DNA of 38,400 nt from an uncultured Pelagibacteraceae bacterium (GTDB lineage Bacteria > Pseudomonadota > Alphaproteobacteria > Pelagibacterales > Pelagibacteraceae), in assembly GCA_902522365.1 (NCBI GenBank), contig CABYVH010000009.1, forward strand, positions 1-38,400, written 5' to 3'. The notes under the pieces are model-generated. The model ran no database searches and was not told the DNA's origin. It saw only the letters and a program-made list of their open reading frames with translations. Positions 18,014 through 26,575 of the stretch are shown piece by piece. Position 1 is the stretch's first letter; every line of letters starts with the position of its first letter. Made by a program: the position numbers and the translations under genes.

Positions 18014-18967
18014 TTAATGATCGTGTGTAAATTCTTCCCACACACTCTTATTGTCAGCTAACCATTTTTTTGCTGCATCTTCGTGAGTCATTTTATCGAC
18101 ATCAACTAAAGCTGCCATTGCACCAATTTGACTTGTAGAGAATGACAATTTGCTAAACATTTTAGCTGCTGCTGGATGTGTTTTTGGAAAATCTTCATGT
18201 GCTGCTTTTTTCAAATAACCATCCGGAGAACCACATTTTCCATCTCCACCATCTTCTGGTCTACAACCAGCTGTGTATGGAGGGAAATCGATAAATGTAA
18301 AACCAGCACCATCTGTAAAGTTTGGTGTCCAGTTAAATATGATAGTTCCTCTTCCTTCTTTTTTAGCTGCAGATAACTCTGCCCAAAGTGCATCTGCACT
18401 TCCAGCAAATTTAACCCACCAAAGATCACCTAATCCAAGAGCATCAACTCTTTGAGGTATTAAATCTCCATGCCATGTTTGTGGACCTTCCAACATTCTT
18501 CCTTTTCCATCTGGTGAATCAGGTGTTGTGAAGTTTTTAGCACAATCAGGATTTTTTAATGCAGTCCAATCAGGTAGACCTGGGCATAAACCTTTTTCTA
18601 CAACCCAGTTTGGATATCCCATATCTTCAAGAGTCCTTGCTTCGTGATCACCCATATCTAATAAGCCACCTTTATCCAAGGCAGTAGTGAATGATTTACC
18701 AAATGCAGATTCCCATACTTCGTGAGATATAGTTACATCACCAATTCTGATTGACTCATAAACCGCTTGTGAATCAGCATTTACGTATTTTACATTGTTC
18801 CCCATACTTTCCATAATTCCGCCAATTACGTAAGCCATTACAATTTGGCTTGACCAGTTATGAGTTGGGATAACAATTGGTTTTTTACTATCTGCTGCGT
18901 TTGAAATCCCTGCAAAACTTACAAGAGATATCACCATAGCTGATAATAGAGATATTATTTTTTTCAT
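18014..18967 (-). CDS. tmoX: TMAO-binding periplasmic protein
   Basis: A 317-residue solute-binding protein of the ProX/OpuAC type. The frame is open to 19045, but the ATG at 18967 follows GGAAAGGGAAATA, a good ribosome-binding site, and begins a canonical signal peptide (MKKIISLLSAMVISLVSFAG, cleavage near SNA-AD). The mature protein starts KKPIVIPTHNWSSQ and has many tryptophans (HEVWESAF, YPNWVVEKG, DLWWVKFAG, FNWTPNF) suited to an aromatic cage for a quaternary-amine-like ligand. It is followed by its own terminator and, at a distance, by tmoV and tmoW. The divergent tdm gene degrades the imported TMAO. Glycine betaine or choline binding is the alternative. Confidence 0.88.
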   Translation of the reverse strand: MKKIISLLSAMVISLVSFAGISNAADSKKPIVIPTHNWSSQIVMAYVIGGIMESMGNNVKYVNADSQAVYESIRIGDVTISHEVWESAFGKSFTTALDKGGLLDMGDHEARTLEDMGYPNWVVEKGLCPGLPDWTALKNPDCAKNFTTPDSPDGKGRMLEGPQTWHGDLIPQRVDALGLGDLWWVKFAGSADALWAELSAAKKEGRGTIIFNWTPNFTDGAGFTFIDFPPYTAGCRPEDGGDGKCGSPDGYLKKAAHEDFPKTHPAAAKMFSKLSFSTSQIGAMAALVDVDKMTHEDAAKKWLADNKSVWEEFTHDH

Positions 18968-18998
18968 TATTTCCCTTTCCTTAATATTAAGAGGAGAA

Positions 18999-19027
18999 AG
19001 TATCCACTCTATTAAAGATACAGTCAA
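18999..19027 (-). promoter_or_regulatory. Candidate promoter of tmoX
   Basis: Read on the minus strand, TTGACT (19027-19022) and GATACT (19004-18999) are separated by 17 bases, matching the sigma70 consensus at five and four of six positions. Transcription would begin about 25 bases upstream of the tmoX start. The divergent tdm promoter must lie in the same 149-base region; a TATAAT at 19088-19093 is its likeliest -10. Confidence 0.4.
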
Positions 19028-19116
19028 CCAGCAAAATAGATACAAATGTATATATAAAATTTATATATAAATTTATTGATACTTTTGTATAATTTCCTAA
19101 TATTTTTTAAATAAGC

Positions 19117-21456
19117 ATGCAAACAAGTCTAAATATTAAAGAGCCCGGTTTAAACGTACTACCACCTGGAGTTGAAAGATATATTGTCAATGCAGGTGGA
19201 ATTACAGGAGTACAAATATTTCCTGAAGATGAAATTGAAATAATAAATAATGAGGGAAATCAAATTTGCGAAATAAATATTTTTGACAAAAACGGAAAAT
19301 CAGAATTAGGAATTTTAAATTTAAAAGAAAGTAAAAATTCGTCAGAAATAAAAAAAATACTTTTAAAAAAAGAAGAGAGTTCTTTGCAAGCATTACTTCA
19401 ATTAAAAAAAAGAAATTTGCAAATCGAAAAAGCTACCTCATCAATTCTCTTTGACAAAAATACTATTGCTGGAGAAAAAATATCTCTAAATGCAAAAGAT
19501 AATTGTTATTGTATCTTTGCTGCCCCTGCAGACGATATGCTTGTTCATGATCAACATCCGCCCTCAGATTTAATTGTATTAGTTAAAAGAGCAAAAATTA
19601 AAAATTCTGAAAAAGAATTTTCATTAATCCCTGATCCAATTTACGATCCTGACTATGAAGTTAATATAGATAGAAAAACCGCAACAGGATATCAAGTTAA
19701 GGCTGGGGACTATATTCAAATAATTACACCAACAGGTAGACAATGTTCAGATTTTGTTGCCTACGACACGGCTAAATTAGAAAAAGGAAAAGAGAGAGGA
19801 CTTGATTGGCAAACAACAAGAACTTTTATGGGAAATACTTTTCCAGGTCCTGGTTTATTTTCAAAATTTTATGATACTGATCATGATCCACTGGTTGAAG
19901 TTATTAGAGATACTGTAGGTATACATGATACATTTAATTTAGCTTGTACCTCAAAGTATTATGAAGATTCTGGATATTTTGGTCATGCAAATTGCTCTGA
20001 TAATTTAAATGATTCAATGACAAAATATGGGGTGGAAGAAAAAAAAGGTTGGCATGCAATTAATCTTTTCTTTAATACATCTTCGGGAGGTCAAAATTCT
20101 GTTACATCTGACGAGTCTTATGCAAGGCCTGGCGATTACGTCATTTTTAAAGCCTTAAAAGATCTAACATGTGGAACAACTGCATGCCCTAGTGATATCG
20201 ATAGCTGTAATGGATGGAACCCCACTGATATTTTTGTTAGAACTTATGAAAAAAGCAAAGAGTTTACAAAATCATATGGTTTTAGAATGAAAACAGATTC
20301 AGAAAATAAACTTACAAGAAATACGGGTTTCTATGAAAGAACATCAAAATTAACTAGAAACTTTGTGGATGCTAGAGGTTTTTGGTTACCAAATGATTAT
20401 ACAAAACATGGTGTAATTAATGAATACAATGCATGCAGAGAAGATGCTGTCCTAATTGACTTATCTTCATTGAGAAAATTTGAAATTCTTGGGCCAGATG
20501 CTGAAGAATTAATGAATTATACTTTAACACGAAATGTAAAAAAACTTTCAGTTGGTCAAATTGTTTATTCAGCCATGTGTTATGAAAATGGAACAATGTT
20601 TGATGATGGAACGTTATTAAAACTTAATGATCATGGTTTTAGATGGGTTTGTGGTGATGAATATGGAGGTGAGTGGCTTAAAGAACAAGCTAAGAAAAAA
20701 AATTATAAAGTTCATATTAAAAATTCTACTGACCAAATAAATAATTTATCTTTACAAGGTCCCAAAAGCAGAAAAATTTTGGAAAAAATAATTTTTACTC
20801 CCCCTACCCAACCTTCTATATCTGAATTGGAATGGTTTAGATTTACAATATGTAGATTGGAAGAATTAAATGGAATACCATTAATTGTTTCAAGGACAGG
20901 TTATACAGGTGAGCTAGGATTTGAAATTTGGTGTCATCCAAGTGATGCTCCTACAGTTTGGGATAAGGTAATGGAAGCAGGAAAAGATGAAAGTTTGATA
21001 CCAGCTGGTTTTGCGGCTTTAGATCTTTTAAGAATTGAAGCTGGTTTAATTTTATTTGGCAATGAATTTGATGGACAACAAGATCCGTTTGAAGCTGGCA
21101 TTGGTTTTTCTGTTCCTTTAAAATCTAAAACAGAGGATTTTATTGGAAGAGAAAATTTAATTAAAAGAAAAGAAAATCCTCAAAAAAAACTAGTTGGACT
21201 AGAACTAATTGGTAAAGAGATAGCAAATCATGGAGATTGCGTTCATATTGGAAGATCTCAAGTTGGTATTATAACCAGTGGATGCATTTCTCCGACTTTA
21301 AATAAAAATATTGCATTATGCAGAATAGATGTAGGTCACTCAGAAATAGGTAATGATGTTGAAATTGGAAAGATAGATGGACATCAAAAGAGAATTCCTG
21401 CAAAAATTGTTGGATTCCCTCATTACGATCCAAAGAAAACTAAAGTAAGATCTTAA
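19117..21456 (+). CDS. tdm: TMAO demethylase, DUF1989 plus GcvT-like domains
   Basis: Cleaves TMAO to dimethylamine and formaldehyde, the latter captured on THF. The protein is 779 residues. An N-terminal half of the urea-carboxylase-associated (DUF1989) type spans about 1-380, and a C-terminal THF-binding aminomethyltransferase-like half spans about 400-779 (LIDLSSLRKFEILGPDAEEL, SLQGPKSRKILEKI, SRTGYTGELGFEIW, LDLLRIEAGLILFGNEFD). Cys277, His290, Cys293 and Cys357 have the spacing I recall for the 3-Cys/1-His zinc site of characterised Tdm. CGTTACPSDIDSCNGWNPTD carries the last ligand. It diverges from tmoX. Its stop shares one base with the start of the next small gene. Confidence 0.93.
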   Translation: MQTSLNIKEPGLNVLPPGVERYIVNAGGITGVQIFPEDEIEIINNEGNQICEINIFDKNGKSELGILNLKESKNSSEIKKILLKKEESSLQALLQLKKRNLQIEKATSSILFDKNTIAGEKISLNAKDNCYCIFAAPADDMLVHDQHPPSDLIVLVKRAKIKNSEKEFSLIPDPIYDPDYEVNIDRKTATGYQVKAGDYIQIITPTGRQCSDFVAYDTAKLEKGKERGLDWQTTRTFMGNTFPGPGLFSKFYDTDHDPLVEVIRDTVGIHDTFNLACTSKYYEDSGYFGHANCSDNLNDSMTKYGVEEKKGWHAINLFFNTSSGGQNSVTSDESYARPGDYVIFKALKDLTCGTTACPSDIDSCNGWNPTDIFVRTYEKSKEFTKSYGFRMKTDSENKLTRNTGFYERTSKLTRNFVDARGFWLPNDYTKHGVINEYNACREDAVLIDLSSLRKFEILGPDAEELMNYTLTRNVKKLSVGQIVYSAMCYENGTMFDDGTLLKLNDHGFRWVCGDEYGGEWLKEQAKKKNYKVHIKNSTDQINNLSLQGPKSRKILEKIIFTPPTQPSISELEWFRFTICRLEELNGIPLIVSRTGYTGELGFEIWCHPSDAPTVWDKVMEAGKDESLIPAGFAALDLLRIEAGLILFGNEFDGQQDPFEAGIGFSVPLKSKTEDFIGRENLIKRKENPQKKLVGLELIGKEIANHGDCVHIGRSQVGIITSGCISPTLNKNIALCRIDVGHSEIGNDVEIGKIDGHQKRIPAKIVGFPHYDPKKTKVRS

Positions 21457-21806
21457 TGGCTAAATCAACTAAGGATTTGTTAGAGTTTTGGGAAGATCAA
21501 ATGAAGCTTTCACATACATCAAGTAACTATTTTTTTAGAAAATCACCTTCTCATTATCATATGATGCTTCTAGTTATGTCAGCATTTAAGCAAAAACAAA
21601 ATTTGTCAGTGGAGGAGCTTAAAACTAAATTATTTAAGACTTCTAGACCAAAATCTGCATTAATAATTAATGAAGCATGTGAAAAAGGTTTTTTTTATTT
21701 AGAAAAAACTGCACAAGATCAAAGAAAAAAACATATTAAACCAAGCACTTCCTTTATTGGGGAATTTAACGATTATTTATCTACTCTTAAAAATTTAAGC
21801 TTTTAA
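21456..21806 (+). CDS. Small winged-helix-like protein coupled to tdm
   Basis: I do not recognise a named family, but the 116 residues look like a minimal MarR-type winged helix. There is an N-terminal helix, FSHYHMML-like hydrophobic packing (SPSHYHMMLLVMSAF), a helix-turn-helix candidate (LSVEELKTKLFKTSRPKSALIINEACEKG), and a wing followed by the MarR-like phrase QDQRKKHIKPSTSFIGEF. The start overlaps the tdm stop by one base (TAATG), so it is translated together with tdm. It could be a local regulator responding to TMAO or a demethylation product, acting on the tmoX/tdm divergent region. A non-DNA-binding helical protein is possible. Confidence 0.6.
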   Translation: MAKSTKDLLEFWEDQMKLSHTSSNYFFRKSPSHYHMMLLVMSAFKQKQNLSVEELKTKLFKTSRPKSALIINEACEKGFFYLEKTAQDQRKKHIKPSTSFIGEFNDYLSTLKNLSF

Positions 21807-21903
21807 CAATCAGCAAATCCTAAGTTCTATAAGTTTTTATTTCTAAATTTTATATATAAAAAAAATTATATATTTAACCCTTTTCAAAAAATAATGTTTG
21901 AAT

Positions 21904-23229
21904 ATGTCATTACCGACAAAAGCTAAAGTAGTAATCGTTGGAGGGGGAATACACGGTCTTAGTACTGCTTGGAAACTTTCCGAAACATATAAAAATCCTG
22001 GTGATATTGTCGTTTTAGAAAAGAAAGATACTGCAGCAGGAGCTAGTGGTATTGCGTGCGGAGTTGTAAGAAATAATTATTTTCAGCCTGCAATGAGAGA
22101 ATTAATGGCTCATTCAGTTTCAGTTTGGGAAAGTGATCCTAAAGCATTTAAATATAATGCAGTTGGTTATTTACAGATTTCACCAGAAGTAATGCATGCG
22201 GATGTTGCAACTATTTATGAACAACAAAAAGCAATTGGTTACGAGTCTGAATTTATAGAAGGTGAAAAAGATTGCATGAAATATATGAAAGGTATGTTTG
22301 GTGACTGGCAAGCACAAGGTATAACTTCTGTTCTTCATGAAAAAAAAGGTGGATACGCATTTAACAAAGATTCTATTAGAGCACTTGAAGATAAGTCTAC
22401 CTCAAATGGTGTTGAAGTATTAAAAGGTGTAAAAGTTACAGGTTTTAAAAGAGGAAGTAATAGTAAAGCTGTTACAGGTGTAGAAACAGACAAAGGTACA
22501 ATAGAGTGCGAACAAGTTGTTGTTGGTGCAGGACCTTGGGCTAGAGATTTTTGGAATATGTTAGAGCTTCCTAAAACTGCAAATATTAAAGATAAAGATG
22601 GCAATATGCATGAAACTGATATGTGGAAATATTGGATGCTTCAAGAGGGTGTACTTGGTGTAGAACCAGATTTTTTAAAAATGGATAACGGTGAACAGCC
22701 GCCTGTAATTCATGTAGACTCAACGGCTCCATTATACTCAGATAAAACAAAAAAATTATTAACTGATAAAATTTGGGGAATATATTATAAACCAGATATC
22801 GAAGGTCTCGGTGTACAGGGCGGAACCTCACCTTACATTGTTGATAAACACTTTGACCAAGTAAATGTTGATCCTTACGGTATCGAGTCACCTGAGTTTC
22901 AGACAACAGAGGCTTTTAATGATATGTGGTGTTCAGCATTAGCTCATTGTCAAAAAAGATTTGAAGGAAAATCAGATTTATATAGAAAAGGACCTTCAGG
23001 AGGGCTTGGATGTATGACGCCAGACTCTTTTCCAATTTTTGATAGGTTTTTAGAAAACGTTTACATGATAGCAGACTCTAACCATGGTTATAAAATGATT
23101 GGAGTTGGAGAGCTTGTTGCAAAAGAAATTCTTGGAACCGAAAGTGATTTATTAAAACCATTTAGATTCAACCGTTACGAGAAAGGTGAGTTACACCCAA
23201 CATCTAATAGTCCATTTCCTTGGAGCTAA
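21904..23229 (+). CDS. FAD-dependent amine oxidoreductase (DAO / sarcosine oxidase beta-like)
   Basis: A 441-residue flavoprotein of the D-amino-acid-oxidase-like superfamily that oxidises C-N bonds. The frame opens at a TTG (21898), but the ATG at 21904 is preferred. Marks are the FAD motif VIVGGGIHGLSTAW (10-23), GASGIACGVVRNNYF corresponding to the FAD-contact segment of SoxB, a second nucleotide strand VVVGAGPWARDFW, and a C-terminal FAD-binding end with MTPDSFPIF and SNHGYKMIGVGELVAKEI. No alpha, gamma or delta sarcosine-oxidase subunits adjoin it. Lying between tdm and a glutamine-synthetase-like gene, it may act on dimethylamine, a methylated amino acid or a gamma-glutamyl derivative. 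The substrate is unknown. It starts its own unit about 95 bases after the previous gene. Confidence 0.85.
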   Translation: MSLPTKAKVVIVGGGIHGLSTAWKLSETYKNPGDIVVLEKKDTAAGASGIACGVVRNNYFQPAMRELMAHSVSVWESDPKAFKYNAVGYLQISPEVMHADVATIYEQQKAIGYESEFIEGEKDCMKYMKGMFGDWQAQGITSVLHEKKGGYAFNKDSIRALEDKSTSNGVEVLKGVKVTGFKRGSNSKAVTGVETDKGTIECEQVVVGAGPWARDFWNMLELPKTANIKDKDGNMHETDMWKYWMLQEGVLGVEPDFLKMDNGEQPPVIHVDSTAPLYSDKTKKLLTDKIWGIYYKPDIEGLGVQGGTSPYIVDKHFDQVNVDPYGIESPEFQTTEAFNDMWCSALAHCQKRFEGKSDLYRKGPSGGLGCMTPDSFPIFDRFLENVYMIADSNHGYKMIGVGELVAKEILGTESDLLKPFRFNRYEKGELHPTSNSPFPWS

Positions 23230-23296
23230 TTTATCTAAGTAGACAGATGTTTTTTTTTCAGTTAACTTTTTGGTCTAAAAATTCTTAAGGGGGAAT

Positions 23297-24766
23297 ATGA
23301 CTGATCTAGAGAAACATGTTAATCAACCGGGTAGAGCAAAACTAGTTAAACAAGTTAGAGCTAAAATAAATGAACTAAAAATTGATTATATTTTTTTTCA
23401 ATTCATTTCAGTAACAGGAAGAGTTGTTGGTAAAGGAATTCCTGCTGATCATTGGGAAAGAACATGCGAAAAAGGTTTTCAATTAGTTTATGGAGCAACG
23501 GCTAATTTATTCTTAGATCGTCATAATAATTATATAGGATATGGTCCTGAGGCTAAAGAATTGGTTGGAATACCAGATCCTGAAACTTTTTGCCAACTAC
23601 CTTGGGATAAAAAAGTTGCGAGGGTCTTTGTAACTTGTTTTAGAAATAGAGAAGAAAGAGAAAATCCAGGCGGTCACTTAACATCAGATTGCAGAGGTAA
23701 TTTAAGAATTATTGCTAAAGAATTTAAGAAAAAACATGGTTACCAACTAAGAGTTGGAACTGAACCAGAAATGATGTGGTTGACTAGAAACGATGATGGA
23801 ACTCCAACTGGTAAGGGTTTTTCTAAACCATATTGTTATCACATAGATCAATTCGAGTCTTTAAGACCAGTATTTATGAGAGTAATGGAATATGCAAGAG
23901 CTATGGGATTTGACATGATTCAAGGTGACCATGAAGATGCCCCTGGACAACTAGAGTTAAATTGGATGTACGATGATGTTTTAAGAAATGCAGATAGATT
24001 ATCTACTTACAGACAAATTTGCGCTCAAGTTGCAAGAGAATTTAATTTAATTGCATGTTTTATGACAAAACCTTTTATGGGAGTATCAGCTAGTGGTTGT
24101 CATACCAATATGTCTTTATGGACAGGTGGAAAAGATAAGATAAATAAATTGGGTCACAAATCTTTACCAGGCATGGATGAAGTATTTACTTATGTAGAAG
24201 GTGGAACTAACACTTTTATGCCTGATACAAAAGATGTTCAGTTACCAGGTAAAGTTGGTTTAAAATCCATTGGTGGAGTCATGAAACATCTTGGTGCATT
24301 AACTGCAATTGGATCATCAACGGTTAACTCATATAGAAGATTATGGGATCAAGGTTTTTGGGCACCAGTTTATGCTGATTGGGGTTATCAAAATAGAACC
24401 TGTGGATTAAGAGTTTCAGCACCAGGAAGATTTGAATATCGATCGGTAGACTCTATGCATAATCCATATTTAATGGGTGCAGGTTTATTAAAAGCTTTTG
24501 ATGATGGAATATCTAATAAAATAGATCCAGGAAAACCCGAGTCTAGAAATATTTATGAAGCTCAAAAGGCTGGAAAAAATGTAAAAAAATTACCTTTAAG
24601 TCTTGGTGAGGCTTTAGATCGTTTAGCAGATGACAAAGTTATTCAATCTGCAATGCCAGACGAAATGTATAAAATATTTCATTGGTATAAAAACGATGAA
24701 TGGGAAAGATTTTTAGGTGCAACAACTCAATGGGATCTAGATACTTATTTGGATTGCCTACCATAA
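23297..24766 (+). CDS. Glutamine synthetase-like gamma-glutamyl-amide ligase (module A)
   Basis: A 489-residue glutamine-synthetase-fold ligase, expected to activate the glutamate gamma-carboxyl with ATP and join it to ammonia or an amine. Catalytic signatures are VGTEPEMMW (Glu156, Glu158), GDHEDAPGQLELNW (Glu213, Glu220), SGCHTNMSLW (His269), NSYRRLWDQG and APGRFEYRS. It is longer than and clearly divergent from the gmaS gene in this window: the acceptor-side segment after NSYRR differs completely (LWDQGFWAPVYADWG versus INAPPTKSGATW). A strong AAGGGGG ribosome-binding site precedes the ATG. It is 22 bases ahead of a three-subunit glutamate-synthase-like set, a GlnT/glx-type arrangement. 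Ammonia is the simplest acceptor; another methylated amine is possible. Confidence 0.85.
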   Translation: MTDLEKHVNQPGRAKLVKQVRAKINELKIDYIFFQFISVTGRVVGKGIPADHWERTCEKGFQLVYGATANLFLDRHNNYIGYGPEAKELVGIPDPETFCQLPWDKKVARVFVTCFRNREERENPGGHLTSDCRGNLRIIAKEFKKKHGYQLRVGTEPEMMWLTRNDDGTPTGKGFSKPYCYHIDQFESLRPVFMRVMEYARAMGFDMIQGDHEDAPGQLELNWMYDDVLRNADRLSTYRQICAQVAREFNLIACFMTKPFMGVSASGCHTNMSLWTGGKDKINKLGHKSLPGMDEVFTYVEGGTNTFMPDTKDVQLPGKVGLKSIGGVMKHLGALTAIGSSTVNSYRRLWDQGFWAPVYADWGYQNRTCGLRVSAPGRFEYRSVDSMHNPYLMGAGLLKAFDDGISNKIDPGKPESRNIYEAQKAGKNVKKLPLSLGEALDRLADDKVIQSAMPDEMYKIFHWYKNDEWERFLGATTQWDLDTYLDCLP

Positions 24767-24788
24767 ACAAATTTTATTAAGGAGAAAT

Positions 24789-25733
24789 ATGTGCGGAATT
24801 GCGGGATTAATACATAGAGGAAAATCTTCAAACGTTGGTCAAGAGCTTCAGGGGATGCTTCAAGCTTTAAAACACAGAGGAGAAGACTCAACTGGATATG
24901 CTCTCTACGGTGACACAGACGGTCAAAACTTTATAATGAGATTTAAAGTTGGGGAGAATGTTGGAGAAGGTAGCTCATCAATAATGGAAGATGCTTCTGT
25001 TTATGATGAGAGAAAAAAAATTGTAGATAATCATATTTCTCAACTTGGAGCAAAAATTGTTAAAGAGGAAAGAATACTTCCCTACTCTCTTAGATATGAA
25101 ATTGAATATGATAGTAGTGATTTGCTTGAATTTTCACAAAAAATTGAAAGTATTCCTGGCGTGGAAATTCTTTCAATGGGAAAGTCTCTTGAAGTAATTA
25201 AAGATCTAGGGAATGCAAAAGCTGTTTGTGACAGATATAATTTAGGAGATGTTGTGGGCACACATGCTATTGGACATGCTAGAATGGCCACAGAGTCTGG
25301 GGTTGATATTAAATCTGCTCACCCATTTTGGGGGTATCCATTTAGCGATGTTTCAGTTGTTCATAATGGACAATTAACAAACTATTGGAATAACAGAAGA
25401 ATGTTAGAGAATAAAGGAATGAGATTTATGTCTGAATGTGACTCTGAGTTAATAGCTGTTTATCTAGCAGAAAAAATGAGAAGTGGAGCATCCCTTGAAG
25501 AAGGTATGAAAGATAGCTTGTCGGGTCTTGATGGAGTATTTACTTATTTTGTTGCAACAAAAAATTCACTTGGAATGGCAAAGGACACAATGGCCGCGAA
25601 ACCTTTAGTTTTATATGAGTCAGATGATTTGGTTGCAATGGGTTCAGAAGAAATAGCAATCAGGTCTGTTCTTCCACAGGAAATAGACACATATGATCCT
25701 TATGATGGAGAAGTAAAAGTATGGCAAATATAA
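24789..25733 (+). CDS. Class II glutamine amidotransferase subunit, module A (MgsA/GlxB-like)
   Basis: A 314-residue N-terminal-nucleophile amidohydrolase domain corresponding to the first part of large glutamate synthase. Cys2 (MCGIAG) would be exposed after methionine removal and hydrolyse a gamma-glutamyl amide. HRGEDSTGY (29-37), HARMATES (163-170) and VHNGQLTN (191-198) complete the glutamine site. An insert of about 80 residues between the first and second motifs (around 60-140) is longer than in amidotransferases of other families but is also present in the module B copy. AAGGAGAAAT precedes the ATG. The 3' end overlaps the next gene by 13 bases. The released ammonia or amine should pass to the FMN subunit two genes on. 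Confidence 0.88.
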   Translation: MCGIAGLIHRGKSSNVGQELQGMLQALKHRGEDSTGYALYGDTDGQNFIMRFKVGENVGEGSSSIMEDASVYDERKKIVDNHISQLGAKIVKEERILPYSLRYEIEYDSSDLLEFSQKIESIPGVEILSMGKSLEVIKDLGNAKAVCDRYNLGDVVGTHAIGHARMATESGVDIKSAHPFWGYPFSDVSVVHNGQLTNYWNNRRMLENKGMRFMSECDSELIAVYLAEKMRSGASLEEGMKDSLSGLDGVFTYFVATKNSLGMAKDTMAAKPLVLYESDDLVAMGSEEIAIRSVLPQEIDTYDPYDGEVKVWQI

Positions 25734-26575
25734 AAACTAACGAGAATAAAACTAAAGCCCAATCAATGGGACTTCACAGTGAAGTCTTAACAGGAAAAAC
25801 TCAACAAAAATTTTTTAATCCTGATGAAGCAGAAAACTTTTATTATTGGGGAACTTATGATGTAGATTTTAATAAAAGAATAGATCTTGATGTTAATGAT
25901 CTAGATTGTAAAGAGGCAAACAAAAAAATAGACGAACTTATGAGTCAAGGTTATGGAACAATCGTTATAAAAAATCCTCAAGGAAAACATAGTTTAGGAG
26001 TTGGTGTTTTAAATAAATTAAATTTAATATTTGAAGGAAGTTTAGGATATTTTGGCGTTGGCTCTATTGATGGACCAACAGTAAGAATTAATGGAAGAGT
26101 TGGATGGTCATGTGCAGAAAATATGATGGCAGGAAAAGTAGTGATAGAAAAAAATGCTGGATCATGTTTTGGTGCCGCTGTTAGAGGTGGAGACTTAATA
26201 TGCAAAGGCAGTGTTGGGGCTAGAACAGGAATTGATCAGAAAGGTGGGACCATTATTATTGGTGGTGACGCTGGAGCATTCACTGGTTTTATGATGCAAA
26301 GAGGAAGAATAATAATTTTAGGAGACGTTGGTATAAACCTAGGAGACTCTATGTACGATGGGATTATTTACGTAGGAGGAAAAATTGGATCATTTGGAAG
26401 TGATGCGGTTGAGTCGCCTATGACAAAAAGTGATGTAGATTGGATTAAAAGAAAACTTAAAGTCGCTGAAATAGGTGAAAATTTTGATATTTCAAAAATG
26501 ACTAAAGTAGTATCAGGTAAAAAACTCTGGAATTACGATGCTTTAGAACCAACAGAAAAAAAAGGAGCAATTTAA
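25721..26575 (+). CDS. GXGXG beta-helix subunit of glutamate-synthase-like enzyme, module A
   Basis: Equivalent of the C-terminal beta-helix domain of glutamate synthase large subunit, which holds the complex together. The 284 residues show repeated G-x-x-G turns: GSLGYFGVGS, NGRVGWSCAENMMAGKVVIE, KGSVGARTGIDQKGG, GGDAGAFTGFMMQRG, GDVGINLGDSMYDG. About 60 residues precede the region shared with the module B copy (226 aa), beginning with a charged Lys/Asn-rich tail and a FNPDEAENFYYWGTYDVDF segment of unknown role. The overlap of 13 bases with the amidotransferase and one base with the FMN subunit implies coupled translation and fixed stoichiometry. Confidence 0.88.
   Translation: MANIKTNENKTKAQSMGLHSEVLTGKTQQKFFNPDEAENFYYWGTYDVDFNKRIDLDVNDLDCKEANKKIDELMSQGYGTIVIKNPQGKHSLGVGVLNKLNLIFEGSLGYFGVGSIDGPTVRINGRVGWSCAENMMAGKVVIEKNAGSCFGAAVRGGDLICKGSVGARTGIDQKGGTIIIGGDAGAFTGFMMQRGRIIILGDVGINLGDSMYDGIIYVGGKIGSFGSDAVESPMTKSDVDWIKRKLKVAEIGENFDISKMTKVVSGKKLWNYDALEPTEKKGAI

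Noticed and set aside
18211..18429. Antisense and alternate-frame open frames within tmoX
   Set aside because: The tmoX frame has signal peptide, ribosome-binding site and family motifs; the others have none.
18968..19045. In-frame upstream extension of tmoX by 26 codons
   Set aside because: The extension would place 26 residues before a canonical signal peptide, and the internal ATG at 18967 has a clear ribosome-binding site; the region instead contains the promoter match.
23230..23296. Terminator or riboswitch upstream of the module A ligase
   Set aside because: There is a run of nine T residues after a four-base inverted repeat (ATCT/AGAT), too weak to call, and no conserved riboswitch core that I can recognise.
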